Numbered from the stretch's first letter, positions 10,089 to 18,864 are shown. The stretch: 28,378 nucleotides of DNA from Butyrivibrio sp. (GCF_024699075.1 NZ_JAILQF010000187.1:1-28378), one strand, 5' to 3'. Notes: generated from the letters alone by a model not told the origin. Made by a program: numbers and translations.

Positions 10089-10116
10089 TTGATAATGGGA
10101 AATATGGTACTATAAT
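10089..10116 (+). promoter_or_regulatory. Promoter of the histidine phosphatase gene
   Basis: TTGATA (10089-10094), a 16-base spacer and TATAAT (10111-10116). Transcription would start near 10123, which excludes the GTG at 10120 as a start codon and favours the ATG at 10162. Confidence 0.65.
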
Positions 10117-10161
10117 TAAGTGGGTATTGGGAGCTTTAACATTTTTACAAGGAGAAAACAA

Positions 10162-10953
10162 ATGCGACTGATTTTTATAAGGCATGCACAGCCTGATTAT
10201 TCTATAGATGGACTTACAGAAAAAGGTAAAAAGGAAGCTGAGCTTCTTGCTAAAAGGACTGCAAGCTGGAATGTGGACAGATTTTACTGTTCACCTCTTG
10301 GAAGAGCTAGAGATACAGCGGCCCCTACTCTTAAGGTGCATAATAAAGAAGCTGTTATCTGCGACTGGCTTCAGGAGTTTCATTACAGGGTAGTTGATCC
10401 TTATACCAAGGATTTCAGGGTTCCGTGGGACTATTTTCCTGAATTCTTTACAACTCAGCCTCTTATGCTGGATCCGGACAACTGGTACGACTGTGATCTT
10501 TATAAGACCAATCCTGAGATTAAAAAGATGTGGTTTGAAGTATGCGATGGCCTTGACGAGATCCTTGCATCATATGGCTATATAAGGCAGGGTAAGTATT
10601 ATAAGTTTAAAAATCCTGATGGCAATGATCTCCCTGCAGAAATCGATAATATACAGACAAGAGGTATCATGGAGTACCAGGTAAGAGATGAGGATGATAA
10701 TAAGACCATTGTTTTCTTTTGCCATCTTGGAGTTGAATGTGTAATGCTTGCGCATCTTCTTTCCATATCTCCTGTAACCTTGTGGCACGGAACCTTTGAA
10801 GCCCCTTCATCAGTGACTATAGTTAATGCAGAGAAGAGATATCATAACGATGCCTTCTTTAGAATTCAGGCACTTGGAGATACTGCGCATTTATATGCAG
10901 AAAATGAGCCTGTATCCGGATTTGGAGCATTCTCTACAGTGTTTAGTAAATAA
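10162..10953 (+). CDS. Histidine phosphatase superfamily protein
   Basis: 263 residues from the ATG at 10162 (AAGGAG at 10149-10154). The N-terminal RHAQ motif (R7, H8) holds the histidine that becomes phosphorylated; the LYCSPLGRARDTA-like FYCSPLGRARDTA stretch (41-53) supplies a second phosphate-binding arginine, and H188 in FFCHLG is the second catalytic histidine. The family includes phosphoglycerate mutases and many phosphatases. The insert between residues 60 and 175 is longer than in small members (PWDYFPEFFT and a Trp-rich section), so the substrate is not predictable. It is followed 35 bases later by the radical SAM gene, perhaps in one transcript. Confidence 0.88.
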   Translation: MRLIFIRHAQPDYSIDGLTEKGKKEAELLAKRTASWNVDRFYCSPLGRARDTAAPTLKVHNKEAVICDWLQEFHYRVVDPYTKDFRVPWDYFPEFFTTQPLMLDPDNWYDCDLYKTNPEIKKMWFEVCDGLDEILASYGYIRQGKYYKFKNPDGNDLPAEIDNIQTRGIMEYQVRDEDDNKTIVFFCHLGVECVMLAHLLSISPVTLWHGTFEAPSSVTIVNAEKRYHNDAFFRIQALGDTAHLYAENEPVSGFGAFSTVFSK

Positions 10954-10988
10954 ATACAAAAAAATCTAGTTGTATTGGAGATTTATGA

Positions 10989-12569
10989 ATGTCTAAAGAA
11001 CAGATTTTATTAGTTGCACTTAATGCAAAATATATTCATTCAAACCCGGCAGTATACTCACTTGCTGCCTTTGCTAATGCTACAAGCGATAATGTGTCTC
11101 TTATTGAGTTTACAATTAATGATCGTTATGAGGATGTTCTTGACGGCATTCTTATGAGAAAACCTGAAGTTATAGGCTTTTCCATATACATTTGGAACGT
11201 GGAGCTTATGAAGCAGCTTATAGAAGATATTCATAAAATTGCTCCTTATATCCGTCTTATAGCAGGAGGCCCTGAAGCAACCAATGATCCTGAGACCTAT
11301 CTTGAGTTCTGCGATTTTGTGATGCTTGGCGAAGGTGAGAAGAACTTCAGGCTTATAGCTGCCTGCATTAAAGAGGGTAGGGATATTCCTCTTGATGATA
11401 TGGAAGGCGTTGCTTACAAGGACGATGAGATCATAATAAGACAGCCTGGTCCAAAGTCTATCCTTAACATGGACGAGATTCCTTTTTTGTATAACCGTCT
11501 TGAACCTTTTGAAAATCGCATTATATATTATGAATCAAGCAGGGGCTGTCCATTTCGCTGCAGTTATTGTCTCTCTTCTTTGGAAAAGAAAGTCCGCTAC
11601 CGCAGTATGGATGTTGTTAAGTCAGAGCTTTTATATTTTCTTGACCAGAAGGTTAAGCAGGTCAAATTTATAGACAGAACCTTTAACAGCTCATCAGAAA
11701 GGGCGCTTGAGATCTGGACCTTTATTAAGGAGCATGATAACGGCATTACTAATTTTCACTTTGAGATAGGAGCAGATCTGTTAAAAGAAAAAGAGATAGA
11801 GCTCTTATCATCGCTTCGCCCGGGACTTGTGCAGCTTGAAATTGGTATTCAGACTACCTATGAGCCTACTATGAAGGCTATACACAGAACAGCAGATAAT
11901 AAGCTCATCTTTGATAATGTTAAGGCTCTTAGAAAAGCTTATAACATTAACCTTCATACCGATCTTATAGCAGGTCTTCCGTATGAAAACTATGAGAGAT
12001 TTAAAAAGTCTTTTAATGATATATATCCCTTATATGCAGATCAGCTTCAGCTTGGATTTTTAAAGGTTTTAAAAGGAACTGATATGTATGATCACAGGGA
12101 AGAATATGGACTTGTATATAGCTCAAGACAGCCCTATGAGATTTTTGCTACGAAGTGGATAAGCTATGATGAGATAGCAAAGCTTCACAGAGTCTGCGAC
12201 GCAGTTGAGCTGTTTTATAACTCGCAGATGTTTATGCATAGTCTTAAATATCTGGAGCAGTTTTTTGCTTCTCCTTTTGAAATGTATGAAGCTATGGCGC
12301 AGTATCTTAATGACCATAACCTTGCAGGAGTAGGAATAGCTGTTAAGAAAAAGTATGATATATTGCAGGATTTTGGAAAAGAGCATGGCGCAGAAGAGGT
12401 CTTTAGCCTTTGGATAAACTATGACAAGATGCTCCATCTCCATCAAAGCAGGCATATGACTTCAAAGGAAGTGTTTAACTGGCCTGACGGAGCTAAGGCG
12501 TATCTGTTTGATTATAGCAGGATGCATCCTGTTACAGGCGAAGCGGCCGTAACTGTTATTGATTCATAA
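10989..12569 (+). CDS. B12-binding radical SAM protein, DUF4080 type
   Basis: 526 residues. The N-terminal 150 residues form a cobalamin-binding-like domain (LVALNAKYIHSNPAVYSL, then GGPEAT near 93-98 and LGEGE at 113-117), but no DxHxxG motif, so the B12 may bind base-off without a histidine ligand or not at all. The radical SAM cluster motif CPFRCSYC gives C187, C191 and C194, and a GADLL / QLEIGIQTT pattern of TIM-barrel strands follows. The C-terminal third matches the DUF4080 region by general character. Such proteins are common in Firmicutes and none has an established substrate known to me. TTGGAG at 10975-10980 supports the ATG at 10989. Probably co-transcribed with the upstream phosphatase. 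Confidence 0.92.
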   Translation: MSKEQILLVALNAKYIHSNPAVYSLAAFANATSDNVSLIEFTINDRYEDVLDGILMRKPEVIGFSIYIWNVELMKQLIEDIHKIAPYIRLIAGGPEATNDPETYLEFCDFVMLGEGEKNFRLIAACIKEGRDIPLDDMEGVAYKDDEIIIRQPGPKSILNMDEIPFLYNRLEPFENRIIYYESSRGCPFRCSYCLSSLEKKVRYRSMDVVKSELLYFLDQKVKQVKFIDRTFNSSSERALEIWTFIKEHDNGITNFHFEIGADLLKEKEIELLSSLRPGLVQLEIGIQTTYEPTMKAIHRTADNKLIFDNVKALRKAYNINLHTDLIAGLPYENYERFKKSFNDIYPLYADQLQLGFLKVLKGTDMYDHREEYGLVYSSRQPYEIFATKWISYDEIAKLHRVCDAVELFYNSQMFMHSLKYLEQFFASPFEMYEAMAQYLNDHNLAGVGIAVKKKYDILQDFGKEHGAEEVFSLWINYDKMLHLHQSRHMTSKEVFNWPDGAKAYLFDYSRMHPVTGEAAVTVIDS

Positions 12570-12709
12570 ACTCAACTTCGCACATAAAACATAAGTAACT
12601 GTTCTTACAATTTTGTGAAAAAAGGCATATATATCAGTAAGAGATCTATAACAAGAATAAAGCAGATACGAAATAAAAGACTTATAGCAGGATTAAGGCA
12701 GATTACAGG

Positions 12710-13096
12710 ATGAAAACTGATAACAAAAAATTAAAAGCAGAAATAATACTGGTTGTTATAATTATAGGTATTGCGGCATTTCTTTACCTATATATGAATT
12801 TTGTAAAAGCTGATAAAGGCGCAACTGTTCAGATCCTTGTAGATGGTCAGGTTACAGAAGAATATGACCTTTACAGTAGCAGGGAAGTTGTTATAGATAC
12901 AGGAGACGGGGGACAAAATGTTCTTATCATTGATAATGGCAGATGCTATATGGATGATGCCAATTGTCCGGATAAGCTATGTGTATCTCAGGGAATCATA
13001 TCCAAATCCGGTCAAAGCATTATCTGCTTGCCCCACAAACTTGTGATCACTATTTCAGGTGGTGAAGAACAGGAAGTAGACACTGTATCTCAGTAA
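12710..13096 (+). CDS. NusG domain II-containing membrane-anchored protein
   Basis: 128 residues. One N-terminal membrane helix (about 10-29) is followed by an outside domain with the conserved NGRCYMDDANCPDKLCV and IICLPHKLVI signature; the four cysteines are C85, C91, C96 and C111 approximately. Despite the name this family is not NusG: it is a small extracytoplasmic domain often found beside Gx transporter, ApbE and Rnf-type genes in redox or flavin-related loci. Here it sits 53 bases before a Gx transporter gene and no ApbE or Rnf gene is in view. No strong ribosome site is seen at 12710 (the nearest is AGGA just before the ATG). Confidence 0.83.
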   Translation: MKTDNKKLKAEIILVVIIIGIAAFLYLYMNFVKADKGATVQILVDGQVTEEYDLYSSREVVIDTGDGGQNVLIIDNGRCYMDDANCPDKLCVSQGIISKSGQSIICLPHKLVITISGGEEQEVDTVSQ

Positions 13097-13149
13097 AACT
13101 AACCCAGGATAATCAATCGCAAGGAAATCAGACAATAAAAGAGGATTTT

Positions 13150-13644
13150 ATGAAGACTAAAGCTGCGCAGCTTGGGATGCTGCTTGGTGTAGCACTTGTT
13201 TTATCATATGTGGAATCGCTGATTCCTTTTGCATTTGGAATACCGGGGATGAAACTGGGACTTCCTAATGCTGCTATACTGATTGTATTATATTTATACG
13301 GATGGAAAGAGGCTCTTATTATTAATATCTTAAGAATAGTTCTTTCCGGATTCATGTTTGGCAGTATGTTCGGCATTCTTTTCAGCCTTTCGGGGGCTTT
13401 GATAAGCTTTATTGTCATGTGCCTTGTAAAGAGGCTTGATATTTTTTCCATAAAAGGTGTATCCATATGCGGCGGCGTAAGCCACAATATAGGGCAGATG
13501 CTTGTTGCAGTATTTGTAGTAAAGACAAGCGGCATTATGTATTATCTGCCGGTACTTATGGTGGGCGGAGTTATAACCGGTATTCTTATAGGTATTATCA
13601 GTCAGAGTATAATTCCTAGAATAAAAAATGCTGCATCTTTATGA
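13150..13644 (+). CDS. Gx transporter family protein (HepS-I-like, ECF S-component-like)
   Basis: 164 residues with about five hydrophobic helices. The N-terminal LGVALVLSYVESLIPF and the GIPGMKLGLPNAAIL motif (about 33-48) are the family hallmark; the annotation as heptaprenyl diphosphate synthase component I in some genomes reflects neighbourhood, and the fold is closer to ECF-type substrate-binding components. GAGGA at 13141-13145 supports the ATG at 13150. The pair with the NusG-II protein recurs in anaerobic Firmicutes and, as far as I recall, resembles EetA/EetB of flavin-based extracellular electron transfer loci; the remaining genes of such a locus are absent here. Confidence 0.83.
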   Translation: MKTKAAQLGMLLGVALVLSYVESLIPFAFGIPGMKLGLPNAAILIVLYLYGWKEALIINILRIVLSGFMFGSMFGILFSLSGALISFIVMCLVKRLDIFSIKGVSICGGVSHNIGQMLVAVFVVKTSGIMYYLPVLMVGGVITGILIGIISQSIIPRIKNAASL

Positions 13645-13799
13645 TATAATGACGTAAGGGTCAAAAGTCATTTTGATTTGGGCTTGCTCGAAATCAAATA
13701 TGAATGTAAGACTAAAGTCCTTTATATAGTGAAGATAATCCTTGCTTTTTAAAGCTTGTTATTATGACAAACTGATCTTAGCTGGGATTAAAGAAAGAC

Positions 13800-13805
13800 T
13801 ATAAT
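13800..13805 (+). promoter_or_regulatory. Possible -10 element of ruvA
   Basis: TATAAT lies 35 bases before the ruvA start with no convincing -35 hexamer (TTAGCT at 16-base spacing is the best). The 195-base gap 13645-13839 otherwise holds only an 8-bp inverted repeat (TTTGATTT 13672-13679 with AAATCAAA 13691-13698). Confidence 0.3.
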
Positions 13806-13839
13806 ATAAAGGCAAATCTTTTGAAGCAGGGGAGACCAG

Positions 13840-14466
13840 ATGATTGCATATGTTCAGGGGATTCTTGAAAATCTCGAAATTGATAAAGCAGTAATAGACG
13901 TTGGAGGCATTGGATATGAAGTTAATATAAGTGCGTCCACATGCGATAGAATGCCGGGGATTGGCGAGAGCGTAAAGCTCTATACTTATATGAATGTTAA
14001 GGAAGATGAGATGAGCCTTTTTGGTTTTCTTACAAGGGATGAGATCCGTATGTTCAGAATGCTCATCACAGTAAGCGGAATCGGACCTAAGGGAGCTTTG
14101 TCTATACTTTCAGTATTTGATACAGATGATCTTAGATTCGCGATTCTCTCAGGCGATACCAAGACAATATCCAAGGCACCGGGAATTGGCAAGAAAACTG
14201 CAGAGCGCCTTGTGCTTGAGCTTAGAGACAAGATATCAAATGCTGATATTAAAGGCTCAGATGACTCGGCTGCAGCAGGAAGCTTATCAGGAATATCCAC
14301 CAAGGATGAAGATGTATCATCAAGAGATGAGGCTGTAGAAGCCCTTGCAGCGCTTGGCTATAATGCAACAGATGCCATGAAGGCGGTAAGAAAAGTATTA
14401 AGCAGCAGCGATGAAAAGCTTGATACAGAAGCTATACTTAAGCTTGCGCTGAAAGAATTATTTTAA
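13840..14466 (+). CDS. ruvA: Holliday junction branch migration protein RuvA
   Basis: 208 residues, the standard length. The N-terminal OB fold (MIAYVQGILENL, VGYEV-like GGIGYEVNIS) is followed by two helix-hairpin-helix motifs (VSGIGPKGALSIL at about 79-91 and APGIGKKTAERLVLEL at about 113-128) and a C-terminal three-helix domain (about 163-208) that contacts RuvB. RuvA tetramers hold the four-way junction while RuvB drives migration. AGGGGAG at 13828-13834 supports the start. The Ser/Asp-rich linker at about 138-160 is flexible. ruvB follows after 133 bases. Confidence 0.97.
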   Translation: MIAYVQGILENLEIDKAVIDVGGIGYEVNISASTCDRMPGIGESVKLYTYMNVKEDEMSLFGFLTRDEIRMFRMLITVSGIGPKGALSILSVFDTDDLRFAILSGDTKTISKAPGIGKKTAERLVLELRDKISNADIKGSDDSAAAGSLSGISTKDEDVSSRDEAVEALAALGYNATDAMKAVRKVLSSSDEKLDTEAILKLALKELF

Positions 14467-14599
14467 GAACAATTATCAAAAGAAATACTTTAAGAAGAAC
14501 TTTTTAAAGAAGTACAATTTCAAGATGACTTGTTTTAAAAGAATTGATTTAACCTTTTTTGACTAACATCTATACTAAAACTCTAAAACGAGGATATAT

Positions 14600-15634
14600 A
14601 TGGCTAAAAGAACTATTCAAACCCAGAAAAATTCAAAGAATATGATGGATGCGGAATTTAATGGTGAAGACGCCGTTGTTGAAAGTTCCCTTCGTCCTAA
14701 AACACTTGATAAATATATAGGTCAGGAGAAGATCAAAAAGAGTCTTCGCATATACATAGAAGCTGCCAAGGAGCGTGGAGACAGCCTTGACCATATTCTT
14801 TTCTACGGACCTCCCGGACTTGGTAAGACAACTCTTGCCCAGATCATGGCCAATGAAATGGGAGTTAACATTAAGATCACATCAGGACCTGCTATAGAGA
14901 AGCCCGGAGAGATGGCTGCGATCCTTAACAGTCTTCAGGAAGGAGATATCCTTTTTGTGGACGAGATCCACAGAATATCCCGCCAGGTAGAAGAAGTACT
15001 GTATCCTGCTATGGAAGACTTTGCCATCGATATCATGATAGGCAAGGGACCAACTGCAAGGTCTATCCGTCTTGACCTTCCAAAGTTCACTCTTGTAGGA
15101 GCTACAACAAGAGCAGGTATGCTGTCTGCGCCTCTTCGTGACCGTTTTGGCATGATCCACAGGATGGAATTTTATAATGAAAAAGAGCTGTCTCAGATCA
15201 TAATCCAGTCAGCAAGAGTTTTGGGAATCGAAGTGGATACAGACTGTGCCATTGAGATGGCAAGACGAAGCCGCGGAACGCCAAGACTTGCAAACAGGAC
15301 TCTTAAGCGTGTACGTGACTATGCTCAGGTTAGAAATAAAGGAATTGTTGACATTAGTATTGTAAAAGAAGCCCTTAATCTTTTGGAAGTAGATGATATG
15401 GGCCTTGATCATACAGATCATGAGATATTAATCACTATGATAGAGAAGTTTGCAGGCGGCCCTGTGGGCCTTGATACCCTTGCAGCTGCAATAGGCGAAG
15501 ATGCAGGAACCATCGAAGACGTATATGAACCTTATCTTATAAAGTGCGGATTTATTAACAGAACTCCAAGAGGCCGAGTAGTAACACAGGCAGGTTATGA
15601 GCAGATGGGGCTTGAGATGCCAGCAGAAAGCTAA
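14600..15634 (+). CDS. ruvB: Holliday junction branch migration helicase RuvB
   Basis: 344 residues. Walker A GPPGLGKT at 70-77, Walker B LFVDEIHR around 118-125, sensor [10 protein letters not shown] and the arginine finger in APLRDRFG, then the winged-helix DNA-binding C-terminus ([24 protein letters not shown]). This AAA+ ATPase forms hexamers that pump DNA through RuvA-bound junctions. An ACGAGGA ribosome site precedes the ATG at 14600. The first 25 residues ([11 protein letters not shown]) are a short variable lead-in. The CHY zinc-finger gene starts 29 bases after its stop. Confidence 0.98.
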   Translation: MAKRTIQTQKNSKNMMDAEFNGEDAVVESSLRPKTLDKYIGQEKIKKSLRIYIEAAKERGDSLDHILFYGPPGLGKTTLAQIMANEMGVNIKITSGPAIEKPGEMAAILNSLQEGDILFVDEIHRISRQVEEVLYPAMEDFAIDIMIGKGPTARSIRLDLPKFTLVGATTRAGMLSAPLRDRFGMIHRMEFYNEKELSQIIIQSARVLGIEVDTDCAIEMARRSRGTPRLANRTLKRVRDYAQVRNKGIVDISIVKEALNLLEVDDMGLDHTDHEILITMIEKFAGGPVGLDTLAAAIGEDAGTIEDVYEPYLIKCGFINRTPRGRVVTQAGYEQMGLEMPAES

Positions 15635-15663
15635 AATCTAAAAAGCCTGGAAAGAGGATTTAT

Positions 15664-15972
15664 TTGACTAAAATAATATATGGCAATTTGACAGATAAAG
15701 AGGGAAGATGCATTCACTATCATAGTGAGCTTGATATAATAGCAAATAAATGCGCAAGATGCGGAAAGTTCTATGCATGCTATAAGTGCCATGATGAATT
15801 AGAGGATCATGCATTTGAGCCGGTCTCTCCAGATGAACCAGATACTGTTATGTGCGGAGTATGCGGAACGCTCTATAGTTATAACGAGTATTCAGCTATT
15901 TCAAAATGCTCCAAATGCTCCCACAGCTTTAATCCCGGATGTTCACTTCATAAAAATATATATTCTAAATAA
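15664..15972 (+). CDS. CHY zinc-finger protein
   Basis: 102 residues from a TTG at 15664 with AAAGAGGA just upstream. Ten cysteines (16, 30, 33, 39, 42, 64, 67, 82, 85, 93) and histidines 18, 20, 43, 49, 87 and 96 fall in the CHY zinc-finger pattern: CIHYH, then CARC, CYKCH, CGVC, CSKC and PGCSLH. The family binds several zinc ions; a yeast relative (Hot13) acts in mitochondrial thiol redox, and bacterial roles are unknown. It continues the ruvAB transcript. The protein seems complete at its normal end (HKNIY), yet the frame +1 to it continues into a hydrophobic segment, described separately. Confidence 0.85.
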   Translation: MTKIIYGNLTDKEGRCIHYHSELDIIANKCARCGKFYACYKCHDELEDHAFEPVSPDEPDTVMCGVCGTLYSYNEYSAISKCSKCSHSFNPGCSLHKNIYSK

Positions 15973-16099
15973 AACTCTAGTATTTTATGGTATAGTACTT
16001 ATTGCTGTGTTTATGATACTTGGTATCAGCATGGGACTTAGCATCAATAAGATCAAGGATGATAATATTATCGAAACTCTTAAAGAGGATGCTGTATAA
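15971..16099 (+). other. Open frame encoding a membrane segment, no start codon seen
   Basis: In the frame +1 to the CHY gene, and starting at its stop codon, the DNA encodes KTLVFYGIVLIAVFMILGISMGLSINKIKDD and a short acidic tail ending at 16099. This is a clean 22-residue hydrophobic helix followed by a polar tail, very unlike a random shadow. The frame has no ATG before the middle of the helix and no ribosome site; the alternatives are a rare start (ATT at 15962), a +1 frameshift at AAA-TAA giving a membrane-tailed CHY protein, or a base error in this A/T run. Confidence 0.3.
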
Positions 16100-16154
16100 T
16101 GATTATCTGAATAAAAGCATTTATCTATTTTACCGGAACGGAGTGACTAAATTT

Positions 16155-16817
16155 ATGAACTTGGATATTACTGTTATATTTGATATGGACGGCATTCTTC
16201 TTGATACAGAGATGATCTATATGAAGGCCTGGGAAGAAAGAGCTATTACTACTGGCCTTGACGTAGATGATATCAAAGATATGGTTCTTGCTTGCACAGG
16301 TACTACTTCTGATATGACAAGGAAGATCATGATAGAAAGACTTGGAAGTCCTGAAGCCTATGAGGAAGGACTTGAATTCACAAGAGAATATTTTCACAAA
16401 TATATTAATGATAATGGAATACCTGTAAAAAAATATGCAAGAGATATCCTTAAGTATCTGCACTCTAATAATATAGCCACAGGGCTAGCATCATCCACAA
16501 GAGAAGCTGTAGTAAGGCAGCAGATGAAAGATACAGGCCTTTATGAATACTTTTCTGTGATACTTGGCGGAGATAATGTTGTAAATGGTAAGCCGGCTCC
16601 TGATATCTTCCTTGACTGCGCCAAAAAACTTAAGGCAGAGCCATCAAACTGCTATGTTATCGAAGATTCTTTTAACGGAATAAAGGCAGCACATGCAGCA
16701 GGCATGCACCCTGTAATGGTTCCGGATTTAAGACAGCCCGATGACGAAATTAAAGGTCTTGCAGAAGTGGTTCTGCAAGACCTTAATGATGTAATAAAGT
16801 ATTTTGATAAGATGTAA
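16155..16817 (+). CDS. HAD-superfamily hydrolase, beta-phosphoglucomutase-like
   Basis: 220 residues from the ATG at 16155 (GGAG at 16140-16143); a GTG at 16143 and further upstream codons are in frame but lack support. Motif I DMDGILLDTE gives the nucleophile D10 and acid/base D12; motif II SST in GLASSTREAV, motif III lysine in GKPAPDIF, and motif IV IEDSFNG are present. A helical cap (about 17-90) places it with subclass I enzymes such as phosphoglycolate phosphatase and beta-phosphoglucomutase; the substrate is open. Its last codons form a 14-bp hairpin (16753-16784). Its stop lies four bases from the stop of the convergent lipoprotein gene. Confidence 0.9.
   Translation: MNLDITVIFDMDGILLDTEMIYMKAWEERAITTGLDVDDIKDMVLACTGTTSDMTRKIMIERLGSPEAYEEGLEFTREYFHKYINDNGIPVKKYARDILKYLHSNNIATGLASSTREAVVRQQMKDTGLYEYFSVILGGDNVVNGKPAPDIFLDCAKKLKAEPSNCYVIEDSFNGIKAAHAAGMHPVMVPDLRQPDDEIKGLAEVVLQDLNDVIKYFDKM
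16753..16784 (-). terminator. Hairpin inside the HAD gene, probable terminator of the convergent lipoprotein gene
   Basis: AAGGTCTTGCAGAA (16753-16766) is exactly complementary to TTCTGCAAGACCTT (16771-16784) around a four-base loop. Read on the minus strand it starts 37 bases past the lipoprotein stop and is followed by TTTAATTT, a fair U-run; on the plus strand what follows is A-rich. Confidence 0.55.
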
Positions 16818-16821
16818 GTCC

Positions 16822-18864
16822 TTATACCTCAAGACCGATAAGAAGTGATACTTCGCTGTAAGGAACTGTTATAACAGGATAGCCTTCGGAATACGGAGCA
16901 ATCTCGTAGGAGCTAAATCTTACAGCGATACCATCAGGCGTAAGGAACCAGTTGAAGTCATTGTCTGTATAGGAGCTTCTTATCTGATCAGCGGTCTCTT
17001 CATAGGTTAGGAACAATGAGCCTTCATTAAGATCAGTTACATGATTGCAGACAAGTTCTACGAATTCAGCCTGAGACTGTGATATAACATCTGAAAGTTT
17101 AAGGATCTTACCTTCCTGCATATCAAGAGTATAAGAGTATTCCCAGCCCATTCCATGAGCCCCTCCCCAGTATTCATAATCACTTGTACTAAGGCATACA
17201 TATCTTGAATCGTGGTATTCAAGGCCTGTGTAGTTATAGGTATAATAATACGGATACAGATCCATAGGAGAATACTCGCTGGATGAATCATAAGCTTCAG
17301 CATTCATCTTAGCATCTTCAACAGATGACTGGGCCATGTCGGCAACATCCAGGTTTTCCATAATATTGTCATTAAATTCAATGAATTCATCAGATGTCGC
17401 TGGAAGCTGTGGTATCACAAGATCTGACCTGAATGCCATAATATCAAAATTATCATCTGTATAGAAGTAAGCGCTGTGCGAAGTAGATAAAGTGATATCA
17501 TACTCTTCAAGTTCTATCAGATCACTTCCATAGTCAGGATCCTGTGCCACCAGCACATTTTCAATATTCATCTCACCATAAGGTCTATAACACAGATAGT
17601 AGTTTGAATATACAAAGGTAATATAAGTCAGGCCTTTTGATGTGAAGTTATATATAAGATTTGCATTGTCAATTGGCGAATCATCACCTGGTGTAATGCT
17701 GCAAAGAAGCTCGCTTTGTCCATCAGTAAGTGAAACTTTGACAAAGTCATATACAAGATCAGGTACAGGATCCTCGGCAAGAGGTTGGTCTATCTTTAAA
17801 AAGATATTCTCGTCATCATAATCTATGACTTCAACATCTGTTGAATGCGCATAACCAAGAGAAACAAAGGATTCCTTGGTAAGAATATCTGTACGTTCGC
17901 CTGTCTTTAAATCAATTGAATAGATATATTTACCAAGATAGTCGTTATTGAGCATTACGAGTTTATCCTTGGTAAGTGCCACAACATTTCCATCATCAAT
18001 TTCAGCAATCTCTGTTTTGGAAGATGTATCATCTGCTGATATGAAGCACAGCTTTGACTTGTTGCCGGCATTGTCCATGCAATAGATGCCGCCATAAAAG
18101 CCTATAGAAGAAGGAGAGCACTTATAGCTTCCAAAACGCGTATATACAGGAACCCAGCCATCTTCAAATTCAAAATCGAGATTTTCAAATTCGTTGTAGG
18201 CTTCTCCAAGTGATCCGTCATCACCAAGCTTATAACCCTCAAGGATCATATCATTGTCGCTGTCGAAACTGTATAGATAGAAAGTATCATTGTAAATATC
18301 TATATCAGCTGAATACTTGACCTCATTTTCAAAGGAAAGCATTGATGCATTGCCGCCGCTGTCTATCCTGAAGACATATTCGTTATAATCCTCTGTGCTT
18401 TGCGCAAGGACATACACATTGCCATTATATAAAGCAAATTTGTAATTATAATTAATTGTATATTTGGAATCATCTTGTGGGAAAAGACATACAGTATCAT
18501 CCGGATTATCCTTGGAAGTACGCCATAACTTTGAATATATTACATAGTAAAAATAGTTATCATCCTCTTTTATAAGAGTATTATCAAGGATATTCCTGGA
18601 TTTAGAACCAAGGTTGATGCAGCCGTTGGAATTTAAAGAATTATCATCTTCATCTGATGCAGTTGCATCTTCTGTAGTTGAAGATAAAGAGGCGCTGTTA
18701 TCAACTTCTGCTGATTCTCCTTCGGCAGCTGCTGAAGCTAAGTTCTGGCTCTCATCATCCTGACTTTTATTCTTAAGATCCGGGGATGAACACGAACTTA
18801 GGATTAGTGAAGAAGCTATTAGTGCCACGCTGCATGATCTGGCAAATTTTAGTTGTTTAGTCAT
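16822..18864 (-). CDS. Lipoprotein with C-terminal DUF3298 (RsiV-like) domain
   Basis: 680 residues. A signal peptide with lipobox LSSC (22-25) predicts lipid attachment at C25; a Ser/Asp/Glu-rich linker follows (about 30-85). The middle (about 90-500) is a run of short beta-rich units with YYYVIYSKLWRTS and similar motifs, like DUF5050/beta-propeller repeats that bind ligands at the cell surface. The last 150 residues match DUF3298: YWGGAHGMG, LKLSDVI, FLTPDGIAVRFSSYEIAPY and a final VPYSEV. In RsiV this fold binds lysozyme, so a cell-wall-related ligand is possible. GGGAGG lies six bases before the ATG on the minus strand. It converges with the HAD gene and diverges from zapA. Confidence 0.88.
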   Translation of the reverse strand: MTKQLKFARSCSVALIASSLILSSCSSPDLKNKSQDDESQNLASAAAEGESAEVDNSASLSSTTEDATASDEDDNSLNSNGCINLGSKSRNILDNTLIKEDDNYFYYVIYSKLWRTSKDNPDDTVCLFPQDDSKYTINYNYKFALYNGNVYVLAQSTEDYNEYVFRIDSGGNASMLSFENEVKYSADIDIYNDTFYLYSFDSDNDMILEGYKLGDDGSLGEAYNEFENLDFEFEDGWVPVYTRFGSYKCSPSSIGFYGGIYCMDNAGNKSKLCFISADDTSSKTEIAEIDDGNVVALTKDKLVMLNNDYLGKYIYSIDLKTGERTDILTKESFVSLGYAHSTDVEVIDYDDENIFLKIDQPLAEDPVPDLVYDFVKVSLTDGQSELLCSITPGDDSPIDNANLIYNFTSKGLTYITFVYSNYYLCYRPYGEMNIENVLVAQDPDYGSDLIELEEYDITLSTSHSAYFYTDDNFDIMAFRSDLVIPQLPATSDEFIEFNDNIMENLDVADMAQSSVEDAKMNAEAYDSSSEYSPMDLYPYYYTYNYTGLEYHDSRYVCLSTSDYEYWGGAHGMGWEYSYTLDMQEGKILKLSDVISQSQAEFVELVCNHVTDLNEGSLFLTYEETADQIRSSYTDNDFNWFLTPDGIAVRFSSYEIAPYSEGYPVITVPYSEVSLLIGLEV

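Noticed and set aside
12570..12709. Possible promoter (CTTACA, 18 bases, TATATA) before the NusG-II gene
   Set aside because: Matches are weak and the region is A/T rich, so it is not listed.
14467..14599. Loose TTTTAAAGAA-type repeats between ruvA and ruvB
   Set aside because: Spacing and sequence are irregular and the region is simply A/T rich; no array or hairpin can be defended.
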